DNA of 64,000 nt, from assembly GCA_948567375.1 (NCBI GenBank), contig OX419762.1, positions 25,859,465 to 25,923,464 on the forward strand, in the 5' to 3' direction. Origin of the DNA: Lunularia cruciata (lineage: Eukaryota > Streptophyta > Marchantiopsida > Lunulariales > Lunulariaceae). The translations under genes and the position numbers were made by a program. Below, one piece after another: positions 1 to 18,499 of this stretch (positions within the stretch are counted from its first letter, which is position 1; each line of letters opens with the position of its first letter). The notes beneath the pieces were generated by a model. It was not told the DNA's origin, did no database searches, and worked only from the letters and a program-made list of their open reading frames with translations.

Positions 1-5
1 CATTT

Positions 6-935
6 TTGGGTAGTTGGGCTCTCTCGGCACCTCTACTTTCCTCTCGTTTTGTGGTTGCTGATAGGCCGGTTTTGGAGACTTATGTGACAAAGGTGGAGGG
101 AGGATCCTTTTCTCTCCAGATGTTATTGCGGCAGACAAGAGATTGTCTATCCCCACGAGCACAAGAGTATTTTCCACCTCTTGCTTCACTATTGTCAGAT
201 TGGACTAGAGGTTTACAGTCTTCCTTGATGGAGCAATAGTGTGAGCATATGCTACATTCTCTCTTAGTCGACTCGTCCATTCCTTTGGCTACTAGAGCAC
301 GTCTTTGCTCTTGCTCCGGCAAGGATGCAGGCTCTTGGATTCTAGCTTGACCGTGCATTAGGGCTTTCCGACTCGCACCAGCTACTTTCTCTACAGCGAT
401 GAGGTTTCACCTAGGTTTGGTCCACCCATCTGCATCTTCATTACTCACTTGTGAGTGTGGTTCTACACTAGATGCAGCAGTGGTCCACATGACACGGTGT
501 CCTTTTGGAGGACAAAGGATAACTACCCATGATGCCATTAGAGACATAGTGTTTGCTATGGCACGAGAGAGTGGATACTTGGCTCGGATGGAGCATTCGC
601 ATGCTTTGCAGACTACATGTGTCAGGGCAGACTTATACTTGGTCCGAGATGATCAGTTGATAGTAGCGGATGTAGTGGTTACGGACCTTACGCGAGATAC
701 AGTTTCGGAGGGAGTGATTACCTATCCACTTGGATGGGCGGTGAGTGCAACGGCAGGTTGCAAGGTCTCCAAGTATAGGGGCATGCAGCGAGGTCACCTC
801 TTTGTTCCTCTAGCCTTGGAGTTATATGGAGCAATGGACACGGCATTTGACACATTTGTTAGTGAGTGCGCGAGAGCTTATCATGTTAGGCGTCGGGGTA
901 CCACTCTCACTCTCATACTTTGTAGCATATTTTAG
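6..935 (+). pseudogene. C-terminal fragment of a retroelement protein with a restriction-like endonuclease (broken)
   Basis: Two open stretches (6-239 and 399-935) read as one decayed protein with stops near 237 and 349. Around 435-500 there is a zinc-binding pattern (CECG ... HMTRC), followed by THDAIRDIVF and then RADLYLVRDD and VADVVVTD. The order Cys/His cluster, H-D, A/P-D, D-V-V resembles the C-terminal CCHC plus PD-(D/E)XK (restriction-like endonuclease) region of R2-like non-LTR elements and related mobile proteins. No reverse transcriptase lies inside the window, which starts in mid-element. The family assignment rests on motif order only; a captured nuclease gene is possible. Confidence 0.4.
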
Positions 936-3301
936 CCAGCGTGTGTCCATTGCTCTACGGAGTGCGGCAGTGGCTGGTGCAATCCATTGGAGAGCAATCA
1001 CATTAGATGATGTTTCTTTGGATGCTCCAATTGTGTGTAGACAGTGAGATTTGCATAGCCCGGATATCTTAGGTGCGGTGGGGCAGATTTCTCATATAGA
1101 CTCTATTGGGGCTTAGCCACATGTTATCTTTTTTTTTTGTCTCTCCCTTATGGGGGTCTTCCCATCCTTCGTTTTTCCTAAGCGGTCGCCTTTCAAATTT
1201 TGTTCCCCCTATTCAAATACTTGAAGAACGAACAAAGTCTGTGGACGAAAATGTGTTCTTAAACAAAGAGGTCAACGGGAGTTGCATGGGAATAGGAACA
1301 GTAATGCTTTCAAATAAAATCGAATGCAAGTGGCGGGACAAGAGAGGTTTGTGTGTATGCAGGGCAAGCATCTGAATGGAGTACTCTAATCGGTTTGATT
1401 CCCTCCTATTCGTGTAAATACTTCGAAGTCAATTACAATGTCCCCGAACTACTCACTAGATTTGTCCTGAGATTCTGGCACTTTTATATCGTACTACTGT
1501 AGTCTGATACTTTTGCTTCCCCCTTCGAAGCTCCTCTATGTCACCTTCAATATTCCTCGGCTCCTGTGACTTGAGCTCTGGGATTGGCTTGAGTGATATT
1601 CCCGAGAAACCTTTCTTTGAGGTCAAAATCACCTTTCTGTTCTGTCTCGGACATGTGGCAGAGTTGCCTTTCTGAGTTATCGGAGATGATTTCAACCGGG
1701 ACAAGAGGAGTTTGACCTCTGCGGGTGAGTGCGAAGATCGTTGGCCAGTTGAAATCCGTGGATCAGTACTCGCAGTTACAACTGTGAGTTACTGTTCTTC
1801 CAGTATATCTAGCTTGCACGTCGTTGTCATGGTTATGCCTGGTTAAATTGATCTGTAAGGGCCACTTGGAGTTGAGTTTCGCTTAATAAGGACTCAACCC
1901 TAGTGCATCTAGTAATCGCCAATTTTCTGTTTCTGTGAAGCGCATGAATTCAGTGCACAATAAGCTTACAGGACTACTGTAAGTTTGCAGTCTCTCACAG
2001 ACTAGATTTTTCTTATCCGCGAATTGATTGGAAGCCATTATTTGTTGATCAGTCATGTCCACTTTTGTGAGGAGTACTCTCTCGCGGGTGGGATATTGGG
2101 GACCTTTGTACGTTCTGCTTACTATTTTCACCTCTTTGAATGCGAAGTTATTGGCAATAGGCCCACTTAGTACAGAGTATTGATTCAGGCGATCTCAGTT
2201 GACAACTATATTTTCAATGCAGATTTGAGGGAGCTATATGCTTGTATTCAGCTGTATGGGTTGTATGTACACCGAAAATATACATTAGTTGAGTATGCAG
2301 TAGCTTTTCCAATTTGGTGTCATCTGTATACCTCAATACAGGTTAACTGCACTCGGACTCAGGATGAATCCTGGTCCAGTCAAGAATATGATGACAGGAT
2401 CAGTTACCTCTGGAATGGAGTGGAGCCAGTAACAAGTGAACTCTGATCTGAGTCACATGCGATCACTTGTATATATAAGGTCAGATACCTAGTAAATGAA
2501 CGAGTTTGAGGCTCAATAAGGGTGCCACATTAGCAGCCAACCATTCTTATTGGAACAACCCCATTAGGTCTCAGAGAACCGCTTCGATCCATCAACTTTT
2601 TCTATTCCATTATTCTGTGAAGAACTATAGAAAAATCATTGTTACCTCTGAGAGGAAGTGTCTTTGAAAGGTATCAGACCCAAAGAAAACAACTGTTCAA
2701 ATAGCCTCTGAAACTTCTCATGTTTTATTATGATATTCGTATACAGTTGCATAGATGAAGAAAACCCCTTCGTTGAACTAGGAAGGTAACGGTATTCCGC
2801 TTGTAGTGAAGCCAGTTTTCGGTGGTCGAATGCAAACATGATACATCCCTGATCTTGCGCTAATATCATAGTCCTTGAAAAGTATATCATGCTGGCTTAA
2901 GCAAATGCAGACTACCTTACGGAGATTGTGCCATGCTGTGACCTTATGGTCGCTTTACGCCGCCTGACATGACATTGATCTGTAAATATGATAAGGAGAA
3001 ACAGCAGAACGTGAATAAGACAGAAATCATGTATGGATTCTGGTAGAAGTGGCGAGGCTTAGTTCATTGTTCTTTTGTTGTCTTGTGGGTATCTACATCT
3101 TCCTCTTTGACGAAGAATTAAATCAAATCAACGACCGAAATTCTGTTTTGTACCCTGAGGTGTTTTGATTATGATCTTGTTTGTGGCAGCGACTCATCTC
3201 ATTATCGATATTACTCTGGACGAATGGTGGAGCCAAGTACTGTTAGAACATCGACCTTAGAAGAAACATGGAGACATGCATGAGCTAAGCTACCTGGCAC
3301 A
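936..3301. other. Region upstream of GCN5 with no recognised gene
   Basis: Only short open stretches occur on both strands and none shows a domain I recognise. The last few hundred bases before 3302 should hold the GCN5 promoter and 5' UTR. An ATG at about 3223 is closed by a stop within a few codons, so it could be a short upstream ORF. I see no repeat copies of the downstream families here. Confidence 0.5.
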
Positions 3302-9835
<6,534 letters not shown>

Positions 9836-11011
9836 CGAAAGTAATGGACATGCAGATTGGAGACTTTCTTCAACAATAAGCTCCAACAAGGCATACAGGG
9901 AAGCGGAAAGCAATGACATATTTCGCCTTTGCTTTGCTTGATTGTCCGAAGGACTTGGATGTCTATCCTCTCAGGTCCTGTAAATAGTGACAGAACAACG
10001 TTATACGAGAGGATGGCAATACGGGAGAAAGAATTTTGGAAAAGAATGTGATCTGATTGGACCACAAATCTTGCAAATGGCTCGCAGAAAAGTGCACCAC
10101 TATTTGATTGCATGTACATATTAATGTGATCCAATTGGATAAAGTCACGTAGGGTTGAGTATCTACATCAGCTTTCTTAAAATCATGTATTTATCAATGG
10201 AGTTCCATTTACGGATGAGTATGTCAAGTCGAATTATCGGTAGTTGTCTCGTCTTTCTTAATACTTATGAAATCTCTTTCTTGCTTGGAGCTACTTCCCT
10301 ACATTAGAGTCCGAAATTTTTTTCGTTCCAATTTATCGTCAGTTGTCTTGCATTTGACTTTTGAGCTATGTCTCAAGTTGTCATCGGAAAATTGATTCGC
10401 ATCAAATACATTGGATGACGTGCTTTTCGTCTGTCCTTTTGGGGAATGTCAATTACCAATACAGAAAAGTCTCGATCAGTTTCTTGGGAGTTGTGTTTGA
10501 CGTTATCCTGCGAAAAGGTTGAATTCCGTACTGACATGATCTTATGAACTCCCTCCTTCGATTCTCTGGGAAGAGAAGACAATTCTAAATATTGATTAAT
10601 TTTAAGATTTCATCATGTGAAATACCCGGGAACACGGACTCTCCCCGATCCTTTTCCAGTGGCCGCAATTTCAAGTTAGTTCTTTGGAAATCAAAGTGTG
10701 AGTCTTCATGCTCATTATTATGCTAACATTCTAGTTTAACGTAGCTCGAAATTCTCTTAAGCATAGGTCAATATTCGCCCGAATCGGAATATCGCTTTTG
10801 CGCAATCGCTTTTTGTTTAGAGCGGATATGGTATGGTACAATAAGATTATACATTTAAGTTGCTAGTAACCTTTAGAATAAATATTTTAGTTTTCACGTG
10901 GAAAGAGTTGTCATGTCATTTGTAACGTCGCATTTAGATTGCTCGGACATTGGAGTTCCGATGATAACAATTAGAAGTATTTTTGATATTTATTCATAGA
11001 TTATCTTTTTC
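9836..11011. other. GCN5 3' flank, no further gene seen
   Basis: Contains the alternative GCN5 C-terminal frame up to 9879 and the presumed 3' UTR. Short open stretches after that show no recognisable domain. Repeat DNA begins near 11,012 with the 3'-truncated end of a minus-strand LINE. Confidence 0.5.
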
Positions 11012-11169
11012 AATTCCCATGTGGTAAGATAAGCAAGTCTAGAGTAATTCATGAGTGAATATAAAGCACTAAACTTTACATTGATTCTCATCTTCACACA
11101 AATAGATAAATTATAGTCATGAGAAAACTCAAGGCCCAAGTATTTATAAGAAGAAACTTGCTCCAAACA

Positions 11170-12534
11170 CTATCCATAAAAAAAGAAAGGTGTGACACCT
11201 TTAGAACCCACCACAATCACCTTGGACTTGTCAAGGTTCACCTCTATCTTTATTTGATTGCAAAACAAGAGAAGAGAATCAAACAACTTTTGTAAACTCT
11301 GTGGATTGGTAGAGAGGAGCACTACATTATCTACATAAAGGAGTGCATGTATCATCAAAGAGCCAACCTGTACACCAGTAGCTCCAACTTCCATGAGTAT
11401 TCTCTCTAGATCATCGATGAAGATTCCAAACAAAGTTGGGAATAGAGAGCAACCTTGAATCACACCCATTGTACTAAGGATATATTGAGAGCTCAAAGAT
11501 TAAAGTTTCACAACCACTTTCTCATAGAGTCTAGAGATAGCACCAATCAGATTAGCTAAAACACCAACTTCAGTGAGTCTCTCACTTAGAGATTTCCTAA
11601 GCACCTTATCAAAGGCCTTATTGAAATCAGTAAATGTGACATAGAGAGCTCTCCCAAGACCCTTAGATGTCTACCACAAGACATGGAGTACCAATAGGTG
11701 GTCCAAAGTACTAAAGCCTGATTTGAAACCAGCTTGGCACTTAGCTCAAACTTTGTACTTTTTAGCCCAAGTACTCAACCTAGACTCCAAAATTTGACCA
11801 TACAACTTGGCAAAGATACTACCAAGTAGTATGGTATGGTAATTGGTGACAACATCTCTCTTGCCAGACTTGTGAATAGGAACTACCTTCTTCAAGCACC
11901 ATCTATCAAGAAAGCCACACTTGATTGCCTCATTCAAGAGAGAAGTGAGTATTGGAGTCAGATGACTACCGCCTCACTTAAGTAGTTCAACACATAGTCC
12001 ATCAAGGTCTTTAGCCTTACCGTTTGCCAATTTCTTGAGTTGATACTTGACATCAACTTCAGAGATGGTGAGAGCAGATCCAACGCTAGGTGCCATGCTT
12101 GGAGCATGAGGGGAAAAGTATAGATCCTTCACATAGTTACAAAGCTCCTTTAGGTCCAATGATGGAGATGGTGATCTGATTGTTACCTTCTTCTAGAAAG
12201 CCTTAGGATTTCTCCTCAATTTAGTGCTCAACTCAACCTCCTTTAGTCTCAAAAATGCCCGCTTTTTGCACTTCACCAACTTTTTGTACGAAACAAAGGC
12301 TTGATATTGTGCAATCTGATCAAGAGACCTATCCATTGCTTTGATCCTTGCCATTTTACAATCAGCATCAAACCAACTATTGCAAGGGAGGCCAAGTATC
12401 TTCCTATGAGAACCTCTTGGAAACAAAGTAATTGATGTAGATTGAAGAAGTTCAACCAACTGATCACTATGTTGTTGAAAATCAGAACTCCACTCCATAC
12501 AACTCAATTTCTCTTGGATAGCTTGTTGGTACAA
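11170..12534 (-). pseudogene. LINE reverse transcriptase (broken), copy a
   Basis: Non-LTR reverse transcriptase region split over several frames. Visible blocks on the minus strand: KKLANGKAKDLDGLCVELLK near 12,000-12,060 (the N-terminal 'NGKAPGPDG'-type block), KKVVPIHKSGKRDVVTNYH near 11,850, VIQGCSLFPTLFGIFIDDLE near 11,430 and the active-site block LLYVDNVVLLSTN near 11,320. The usual YADD is YVDN here, so one catalytic aspartate is lost. The block order matches L1/Jockey/I-type elements. Confidence 0.85.
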
Positions 12535-13411
12535 ATATCTCTTGTAAGAAATCTAGAAGAAGTTTCCCACTAAAGGCATGGTCAATAGGTAATGTGGTTC
12601 TATTGAGGCAAGGAAGAAGGATGGTACAAGATAGAGGTGCGTGGTCAAATTCTGGTTGAGGATCTAAAATAGCAAAATCTGAGACAATGTGGATATTATT
12701 AGTTGAAGTAAGCATATAATCTATGGTGCTTGATCCACCTGAAGCAAAGCATGTACTCTTACAAGTTTTTAGAGATTGAGCAAGGCCATTCAAGATCTTC
12801 AAGCTACAATTGGTACCAAAACTCAAAAAGTGCTCACTCATGGGGTTGGACATATGATCTTTGGAAGAGCGGGACCAGGCACTAGAATGGTCTATCAAGC
12901 TATGGAAAGAGTCATTCTCAAGGTCACTCAACTCAAGAATCTGAGAGTTTTGGATCCTAGCAATGAAATCAACAAGAACAAGTACTGCACCTTTACTTTG
13001 AAACTCCAACACATCCTTTGTCAAGGAGTGGAAAGGCTGCATGGTGTTGAGAGCTCCACTTGAGTAGATTGGTGATGTCAATGGAGCAAAGTAACAAACA
13101 GCAAGGAAGCAAGGTGTAACAACTCCTCCAATCTTCAACAATTGGTATTGTCCACTTGAGTCTTGGCCTATCAAAGAGACTGATTTCTAAAAGCCAAATC
13201 TGATGTAAGTATCGATACCTCCAAAGCTCCTTCCTCTATGTTGCCTCCACTTGCTCCAAGTTGAACTGACGAGAGTGAAACCTTCAATGTCTTGAATGAT
13301 GTTTCCTTCATGTTCCCATGTCTCCACAAGATTGATCAAATCAACATCATCCCACAAAGGCTTAGCGCTTGAGTACTTGGTATGTATGAGCTCATGCACA
13401 TTCCAAAACAA
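12482..13411 (-). pseudogene. LINE apurinic-type endonuclease (broken), copy a
   Basis: The exonuclease-endonuclease-phosphatase fold that nicks target DNA for LINE insertion. Minus-strand blocks in order: LVETWEHEG near 13,330 (the LQETW block), RGRSFGGIDTYIRFGF near 13,200, LVLVDFIARI near 12,980 (the GDFNAR block), SSTIDYMLTS near 12,730 and FDHAPLSCTI near 12,640. The last block should read SDH, so Ser is replaced by Phe. A stop separates 13,187 from 13,174. Plus-strand copies in this window carry the same blocks. Confidence 0.85.
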
Positions 13412-13432
13412 CTTTCTAAGGGTATGGAATTG

Positions 13433-14424
13433 CTATGCAATAGTTGATAATTTATTTTGAGTAATCATAGCTCTATTATCTTTCAAGAATGCAAAAAAAC
13501 CTACTTGTTGAGCCTCCTTCACTTTTGCTAATTCTCCCTTCTTTACTTGCCATTGGAGAGATGTAAGATCAGGGTCCAACCAGATGCGCCGCCCCTTCAA
13601 TATAAACTTGTTTCCAATCAATGAATTCCTCTAAGTTTTTGAGCCAAACCTCACCAAAATGCTTCATGGTTGTGTACCTTTCTGCCCCAATCTATATGTT
13701 TGCATAATTTGAGGATCATGGACTCTCAAAGAATCAGCAATAAACTCACCAAATATGGCCTTGGTGTCTTCTTTCTCTATCTATAGTAAACTTGAAATCC
13801 TCAAGTTCTTCATTCTCACTTGTTGGTTCTCCTTCTCAACCTCGTGCTCTTGCAAGTAAGAGATTTGAGCCACCTTAGTAGCTTCAACATATGACTTCAT
13901 CTTGACCTCTAATGTCTCAACCATCTCTTGCAGCCTTCCATTTTGTGAAGCAATGTTGGTGGCTTGTGCTCCCAAGGAAGCAACCTTCTCAGTAGCATCC
14001 ATCATACCCTTCATGGAGTCTAACATCAAACTGTTGCTGTTCTTGAGTTCTTGGATATCTCGGGTGATCTAATTCAAAGATTCTTTCACAGTCATGACAT
14101 CTGATCTTATGGTTTCCAAATCTGCCATAAGAATGTTCATGCATTGAGACACACGGGCAAAAAAGCTCTTGAGTTCCTTGTGGAAGTCATTTGCTTTTCT
14201 ATACATTTCAGCAAGTTGTTGCTATTTTGAAGCTATATCAACAATGTCTTGCACCATCTTGGAAGCTTGTATTCTGGAGGATCCAAAGTGATAGTATGAG
14301 AATATATCCTCTACTTCACTCAAGCTCTATGAGTTTTTGGAGAACTCTTGGAATTTGGGTTTGCAAAATCTTAAAGAAAGTTTTACAGATTTCAAATTCC
14401 CATGGTTTCTGTTTCATAGAGTAA
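13433..14424 (-). pseudogene. LINE ORF1-like region with coiled coil (broken), copy a
   Basis: Open stretches 13,433-13,621 and 13,781-14,029 on the minus strand lie just upstream of the endonuclease. The second is heptad-rich (ATEKVASLGAQATNIAS, LQEMVETLEVKMKSYVEAT) and the first holds FILKGRRIWLDPDLTSLQ. Position and coiled-coil character fit the chaperone-like ORF1 of LINEs. There is no clear zinc knuckle. Confidence 0.5.
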
Positions 14425-14429
14425 GACTT

Positions 14430-15420
14430 TCATAATCTATATCCACTAATAGCTCTACAAATATTTTTTCTAATGAACCAAAAATCTACTCATTTGGACT
14501 TGTAAATCAAAAGTTATACTTTTGAATTTGCACTTTCCTACATGAAAATTTTGAAATCCTACAGATTTCTAAAATTCACAACCTTGGCCACATTACTTCA
14601 AAATCTACAAGTGAGGCTTGAATCAAAAGCTCTTGATTACTTCTTTCAAATGAACCAAAATGAACTCATTTGAGCAAATACATATTGAGTTATGGACTCT
14701 AGAGTTTTCTACGCTAAACTAGTAAACCTCATTGAGTCACAAAATTCAAATGCTTATAACTTCAAGCACAAATCTTTAAGTTATATGAAAATAATTTCAA
14801 TCAATAGCTCTTGACAAGATGCTTCTAATGTGACCAAGATCACCTCATTTGAAGATGCGAGTCCAAAGTTTCAATCTCTAAAAGTTGCAGATTTGAGCAC
14901 CACCAACCGCACAAGATCACATATTGATGAGATTTGGAACTTGCTCCACATAAATCCAACTTCAGAAAGTAGGTATTCAAAAGAAAGCCCCCTTCATAGG
15001 TGTTGCCAATGAGCCCAAGATTGATACATTTGGGTATGGAACCAAAAAGTTACAATGTGTTGAAATTTGAGCTCAAACCCTAAAATCTCCCAAAGATGAC
15101 AAAATTTGAATCTTCATAACTTTTTGTGTGTATGTGATTTTCAAGCTTGCTTAATATCAATCAAAAGAGCTTCCCAAGTCACTTCTAATGTCACAAAAAT
15201 CATTCCATTTGGACACCATATGATGAAGATTCAAACTCCCAAATCTGGATTCTTTGGTAAAAATTTCAATCACTCATAAAGTTTTGCACAAAGCTCAAAA
15301 TAATGTAATCTTGAAGACTATAGCAAGCTTTTGGCAAGGCGCTTCTAACAAGACCAAAACCACAGTGTTTTGACATGTATATAATGAGTTATGGCTTGCC
15401 AAACTTTTGGGACTCCTCTC
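14430..15420 (-). repeat. ~177-bp degenerate tandem monomers, array 1, upstream of LINE ORF1
   Basis: A core like CTTCTAATGNNACCAAAATC followed by CTCATTTGGA recurs with the AATG at about 14,472, 14,649, 14,827, 15,008, 15,187 and 15,347. Spacings are 177, 178, 181, 179 and 160 bp. The monomers are strongly diverged. The array ends directly 5' of the LINE coding region, as 5' UTR monomers do in some mammalian L1s. A second array with the same core lies at 28.9-34.2 kb. Confidence 0.7.
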
Positions 15421-15479
15421 TTTTCAAACTTGCGAATCCTCTCCTCCTCACTCCTCCTCAATTGTGCACCACCAGCTAG

Positions 15480-15628
15480 TTTAGAAATCACTACAGGTAA
15501 TCTAATGCCTAGCTCTGATCTGCATGTAACAAGGGAAATCAACAAACACATGGTTCTCATCCTTAATTTTGCTCGTAGTACACAATTTGCAAAGTTGCAT
15601 GGAGTGCTCTATTTGCTGCAAACATCCG
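15480..15628 (-). mobile_element. LINE C-terminal zinc-finger fragment, minus
   Basis: On the minus strand it encodes the Cys/His C-terminal motif seen in other copies (LCKLCTTSKIKDENHVFVDF, then CYMQIRARH). It is fused at about 15,629 to a plus-strand endonuclease fragment, so the pair is a rearranged chimera of two LINE pieces. Confidence 0.7.
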
Positions 15629-16005
15629 CTCTTGATGATTTCAATGCTAGGATCCAAGCTTCTTAGATGACTGAATTTAGTGACCTTGAGAATGACCCTT
15701 TCTATAGCTTGGTAGACCATTCTAGTGCTTGGTCCTACTCTTCCAAAGATCTCATGTCCAACCCCATGAGTGAGCACTTTTTGAGCTTTGGTACCAATTC
15801 TAGATTGAAGATCTTGAATGACCTTTCTCAATTTGCTAAAAATTGTAAGAGCACATGCTTTGCTTCTGGTGTATCAAGCATTGTAGATTATATGCTTACC
15901 TACCTCACCTAACAATATACACCTTGTCCTAGATTTTGCTATTTTAGATCCTCAACCTGAATCTGACCATGCACTTCTATCTTGTGCCATCCTTCTTCCT
16001 TGCCC
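15629..16005 (+). mobile_element. LINE endonuclease fragment, plus
   Basis: Encodes DDFNARIQAS, SLVDHSSAWSYSSKDLMS, MSEHFLSFGTNSRLKIL and SSIVDYMLTYLT, matching the middle of the endonuclease of copy a. It ends next to the 3' tail of a minus-strand LINE fragment at about 16,006. Confidence 0.75.
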
Positions 16006-16513
16006 CAATAAAATAATGAAATAATGAAACAATGAAATATAAAGCTCCGAAGACCCAAAGAGTCAAAAGGTTCAAAAAAAATACAAAAAGCATGAAATGC
16101 AAGCCTAAGCAAGAGCTTGCGGTATCTATCCAATCTATAACAAATTTGTCCGATGTAAACTAATCTCGGTTATATACTTCCCTAACGCTAAAGCTTCAAT
16201 CTGTAAGAGAGTTGAGAAATCACTACAAGTAATCTGATGTCTAACTTTGATCTACAATGTTACAAGCATACTCAACAAGGACATGGTGCTCATACTCAAC
16301 TTTGCTCATAGTAATAATATGCAAAGCCGCATGGACTGCTCTATTTGTTGCCAATGTCCTTGTTCTACTTCTAGTCTATGATAGTTCTATACTGAGCAAT
16401 AACATGTCTAAGTGAAGTAGAGATGCTAGCCAAGAGATAATCTTACTCACAATACACCAACATAGGATTTACAAACTGTTGATAGAACACCATCTTGGTA
16501 CCTGGTTGCTGCC
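16006..16513 (-). mobile_element. 5'-truncated LINE 3' end, minus
   Basis: On the minus strand: C-terminal coding tail, a 3' UTR with a CTTTTGACTCTTTGGGTCTT block, and a terminus of short ATTTCATTGTTTCATT-type repeats at 16,006-16,040 instead of poly(A). It is cut at its 5' side at about 16,513, where the tail of the next LINE copy begins. Confidence 0.7.
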
Positions 16514-18478
16514 ATAATGAACAATGAACAATGAAATATAAAGCCTGGAAGATGTAATACCAAGAGCTAGCCATATGATCTAGATGTGAAATTTGGTTTG
16601 GTAACATCTAGAATGATGTTATACATGATGGTCAAATTAGATCAGATAGAAGTATCACCAAAAGAGTACTTCTACTAATAGAGCAGAAACCAAAATAGAC
16701 TTGAGAACCTTAGAACCAATAGCTAGACATATGATTTAAAGGTGAGAATTGGTTTGGTAACATCTGGAAGGATGTTACACATGATGGACTAAATAGATCA
16801 GAAAGAGGTATCACCAAAAAGGGACTTCTACTAATAGAGTAGGAACCAAAATATGCTTGCAATATGCATGAAGGCAATTTCGGAGGCCTAAACGGATGAA
16901 TTAGGCCTAAAATATGTGCAGATTGCCCCCCCAATGGAGGAAAGGCTGGCCTTCCCTCCCCCCTAGTTTGTCTCATTGAGAGCTTTCCAACGGTACCTTA
17001 CGTGATTCTGAGACTCCTACAAGAAGATTCTCTAAAAGATTCTCTATGGTCAAAGCTTGTTTGACCAACCAGATAGAACTTAGACCAACATGTCACCCAT
17101 CCAAGTAAGTAATCCAAGGGTGGAGCTTGCTGACATGTCACCTATCTGTGTGCCTAATCCTATGGTGGAGCTTCCTTGGAAAAGATCCTCTTTGTCTATA
17201 TAATAAAGAGAAGGTGCTCCTTTGGGGCACCAAATGTTGAGTGTGTAATTTGTGTTTCTCTCTCTTCTCTTGTCCTTGGAGTATTATAGAAGACCCAAAG
17301 AGTCCAAATGCTGAAAACACAATTCAAAACACATGAAATGTGAGCCTAAGCAAGAGCCTAGGACATTTGACCAACCTCTAATAAATTGGTCTGATGTAAA
17401 CTAATCTCCGTCATATACTTCCCTAATGCTAAAGCTTCAACTTGTAAGAGAGTTGAGAAATACTACAAGTAACATGATGTCTAACTCTGATCTACATATA
17501 ACAAGGGCAATCAACAAACACATGGTGCTTATCCTCAACTTTGCTCATAGTACACAATTTGCAAAGTCGCATGGAGTGCTCTATCTGCTGCCAACATCCT
17601 TGTTCTACTTCTAGTCTATGAGAACTAGTTCTATATTGAGCAATAATATGTCTAAGTGAAGTAGAAGTCCTAGCCAAGAGATAATAGGTGCTCACAATAC
17701 ACCAACATAGGATTTACAAACTGCTGATAGAACACCATCTTGGTACCGGGTTGTTGCCATAAGCAAAGTAAGAACTGCTCCTTGATCACTTCTCATAGTG
17801 CAATAGGCTCCAATCTCCAATGTCACTCACAAACATTCCACCTTGTGGCCCATGCAATCAGATTTGTATACCAAACAATAGATAGAGTGGCACAAAAAGC
17901 TTGGTAGGGAAGTCTCTTGTGCTCCATAGACCTCACCTTAGTGGCATATATGAGAGCTAAAAACAAAGCTTCAGCATCAAGAGGCAAAAACCATGTTTCA
18001 GCAAGCAGCAATACATAAGGAGTTTGAGTCCTCACCCGAAGTTCATCACACAAAAATAGTTTTTGAACTTTCTCCACCTTTTGCCACCATGTCTTCTTAG
18101 TACTTTGACCCCAAATCTGAGCACCACAAAGAACCGTCGGCTGCACAAGAGATCTAAATAACACCTTTTTCAACTCCCATGTAGTAAGATGAGCAAGTCT
18201 AGAGCAATTCATGAATGAATACAAAGCTCTAAACTCTGCAGTGATTCTCATCTTCACACAAGTAGACAAACTATAGTCTGAGAAAAATCAAGGCCCAAGT
18301 ACTTATAAGAAGAAACTTGCTCCAACTACTATCCATAAAAAAAGAAAGGTGTGACACCTTTGGAACCCACCATTATCATCTTGGACTTGTCAAGATTCAC
18401 CTCCATCTTTGTTTGATTGCAAAAACAAAGAAGAGAATCCAACAACTTCTGTAAACTCTTTGGATTGTGGAGAGGAGC
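16514..18478 (-). mobile_element. LINE 3' half, minus, interrupted by a solo LTR
   Basis: On the minus strand it carries the end of the reverse transcriptase region (17,823-18,269, WELKKVLFRS, VQKLFLCDELRVRTQTPY), the zinc-finger C-terminus (17,492-17,695, CKLCTMSKVEDKHHVFVDCP) and the 3' UTR ending in CATTGTTCATT repeats at 16,514-16,535. A 736-bp LTR sits in the 3' UTR. At about 18,478 it meets a plus-strand LINE head-to-head. Confidence 0.8.
16553..17288. mobile_element. Solo LTR (736 bp) with GAAGA target duplication
   Basis: It interrupts a LINE 3' UTR whose intact form is seen in other copies. It is flanked by GAAGA at 16,548-16,552 and 17,289-17,293. Ends are TGTAATAC and GTATTATA, so the terminal CA has probably become TA. 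A TATAATAAAG box lies near 17,198 and is followed by a pyrimidine-rich stretch, as in plant LTRs. Inside, a ~145-bp segment is duplicated in tandem (about 16,555-16,700 and 16,700-16,855). Superfamily not determined; size fits Copia. TATA orientation suggests plus. Confidence 0.75.
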
Positions 18479-18499
18479 CCTACATCTGCACTATTGCTA

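Larger units (their letters stand above)
11012..15465 (-). mobile_element. LINE copy a, minus strand, APE-endonuclease type, 3'-truncated
   Basis: Read on the minus strand the copy runs: tandem 5' monomers (15,420-14,430), an ORF1-like coiled-coil region (about 14,424-13,433), an apurinic-type endonuclease (13,411-12,482) and reverse transcriptase (about 12,530-11,170). It stops near 11,012, before the zinc-finger C-terminus and 3' tail that other copies keep. Losing the 3' end is unusual for a LINE insertion, so a later deletion or rearrangement is likely. Numerous stops and frame changes show it is dead. Confidence 0.85.
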
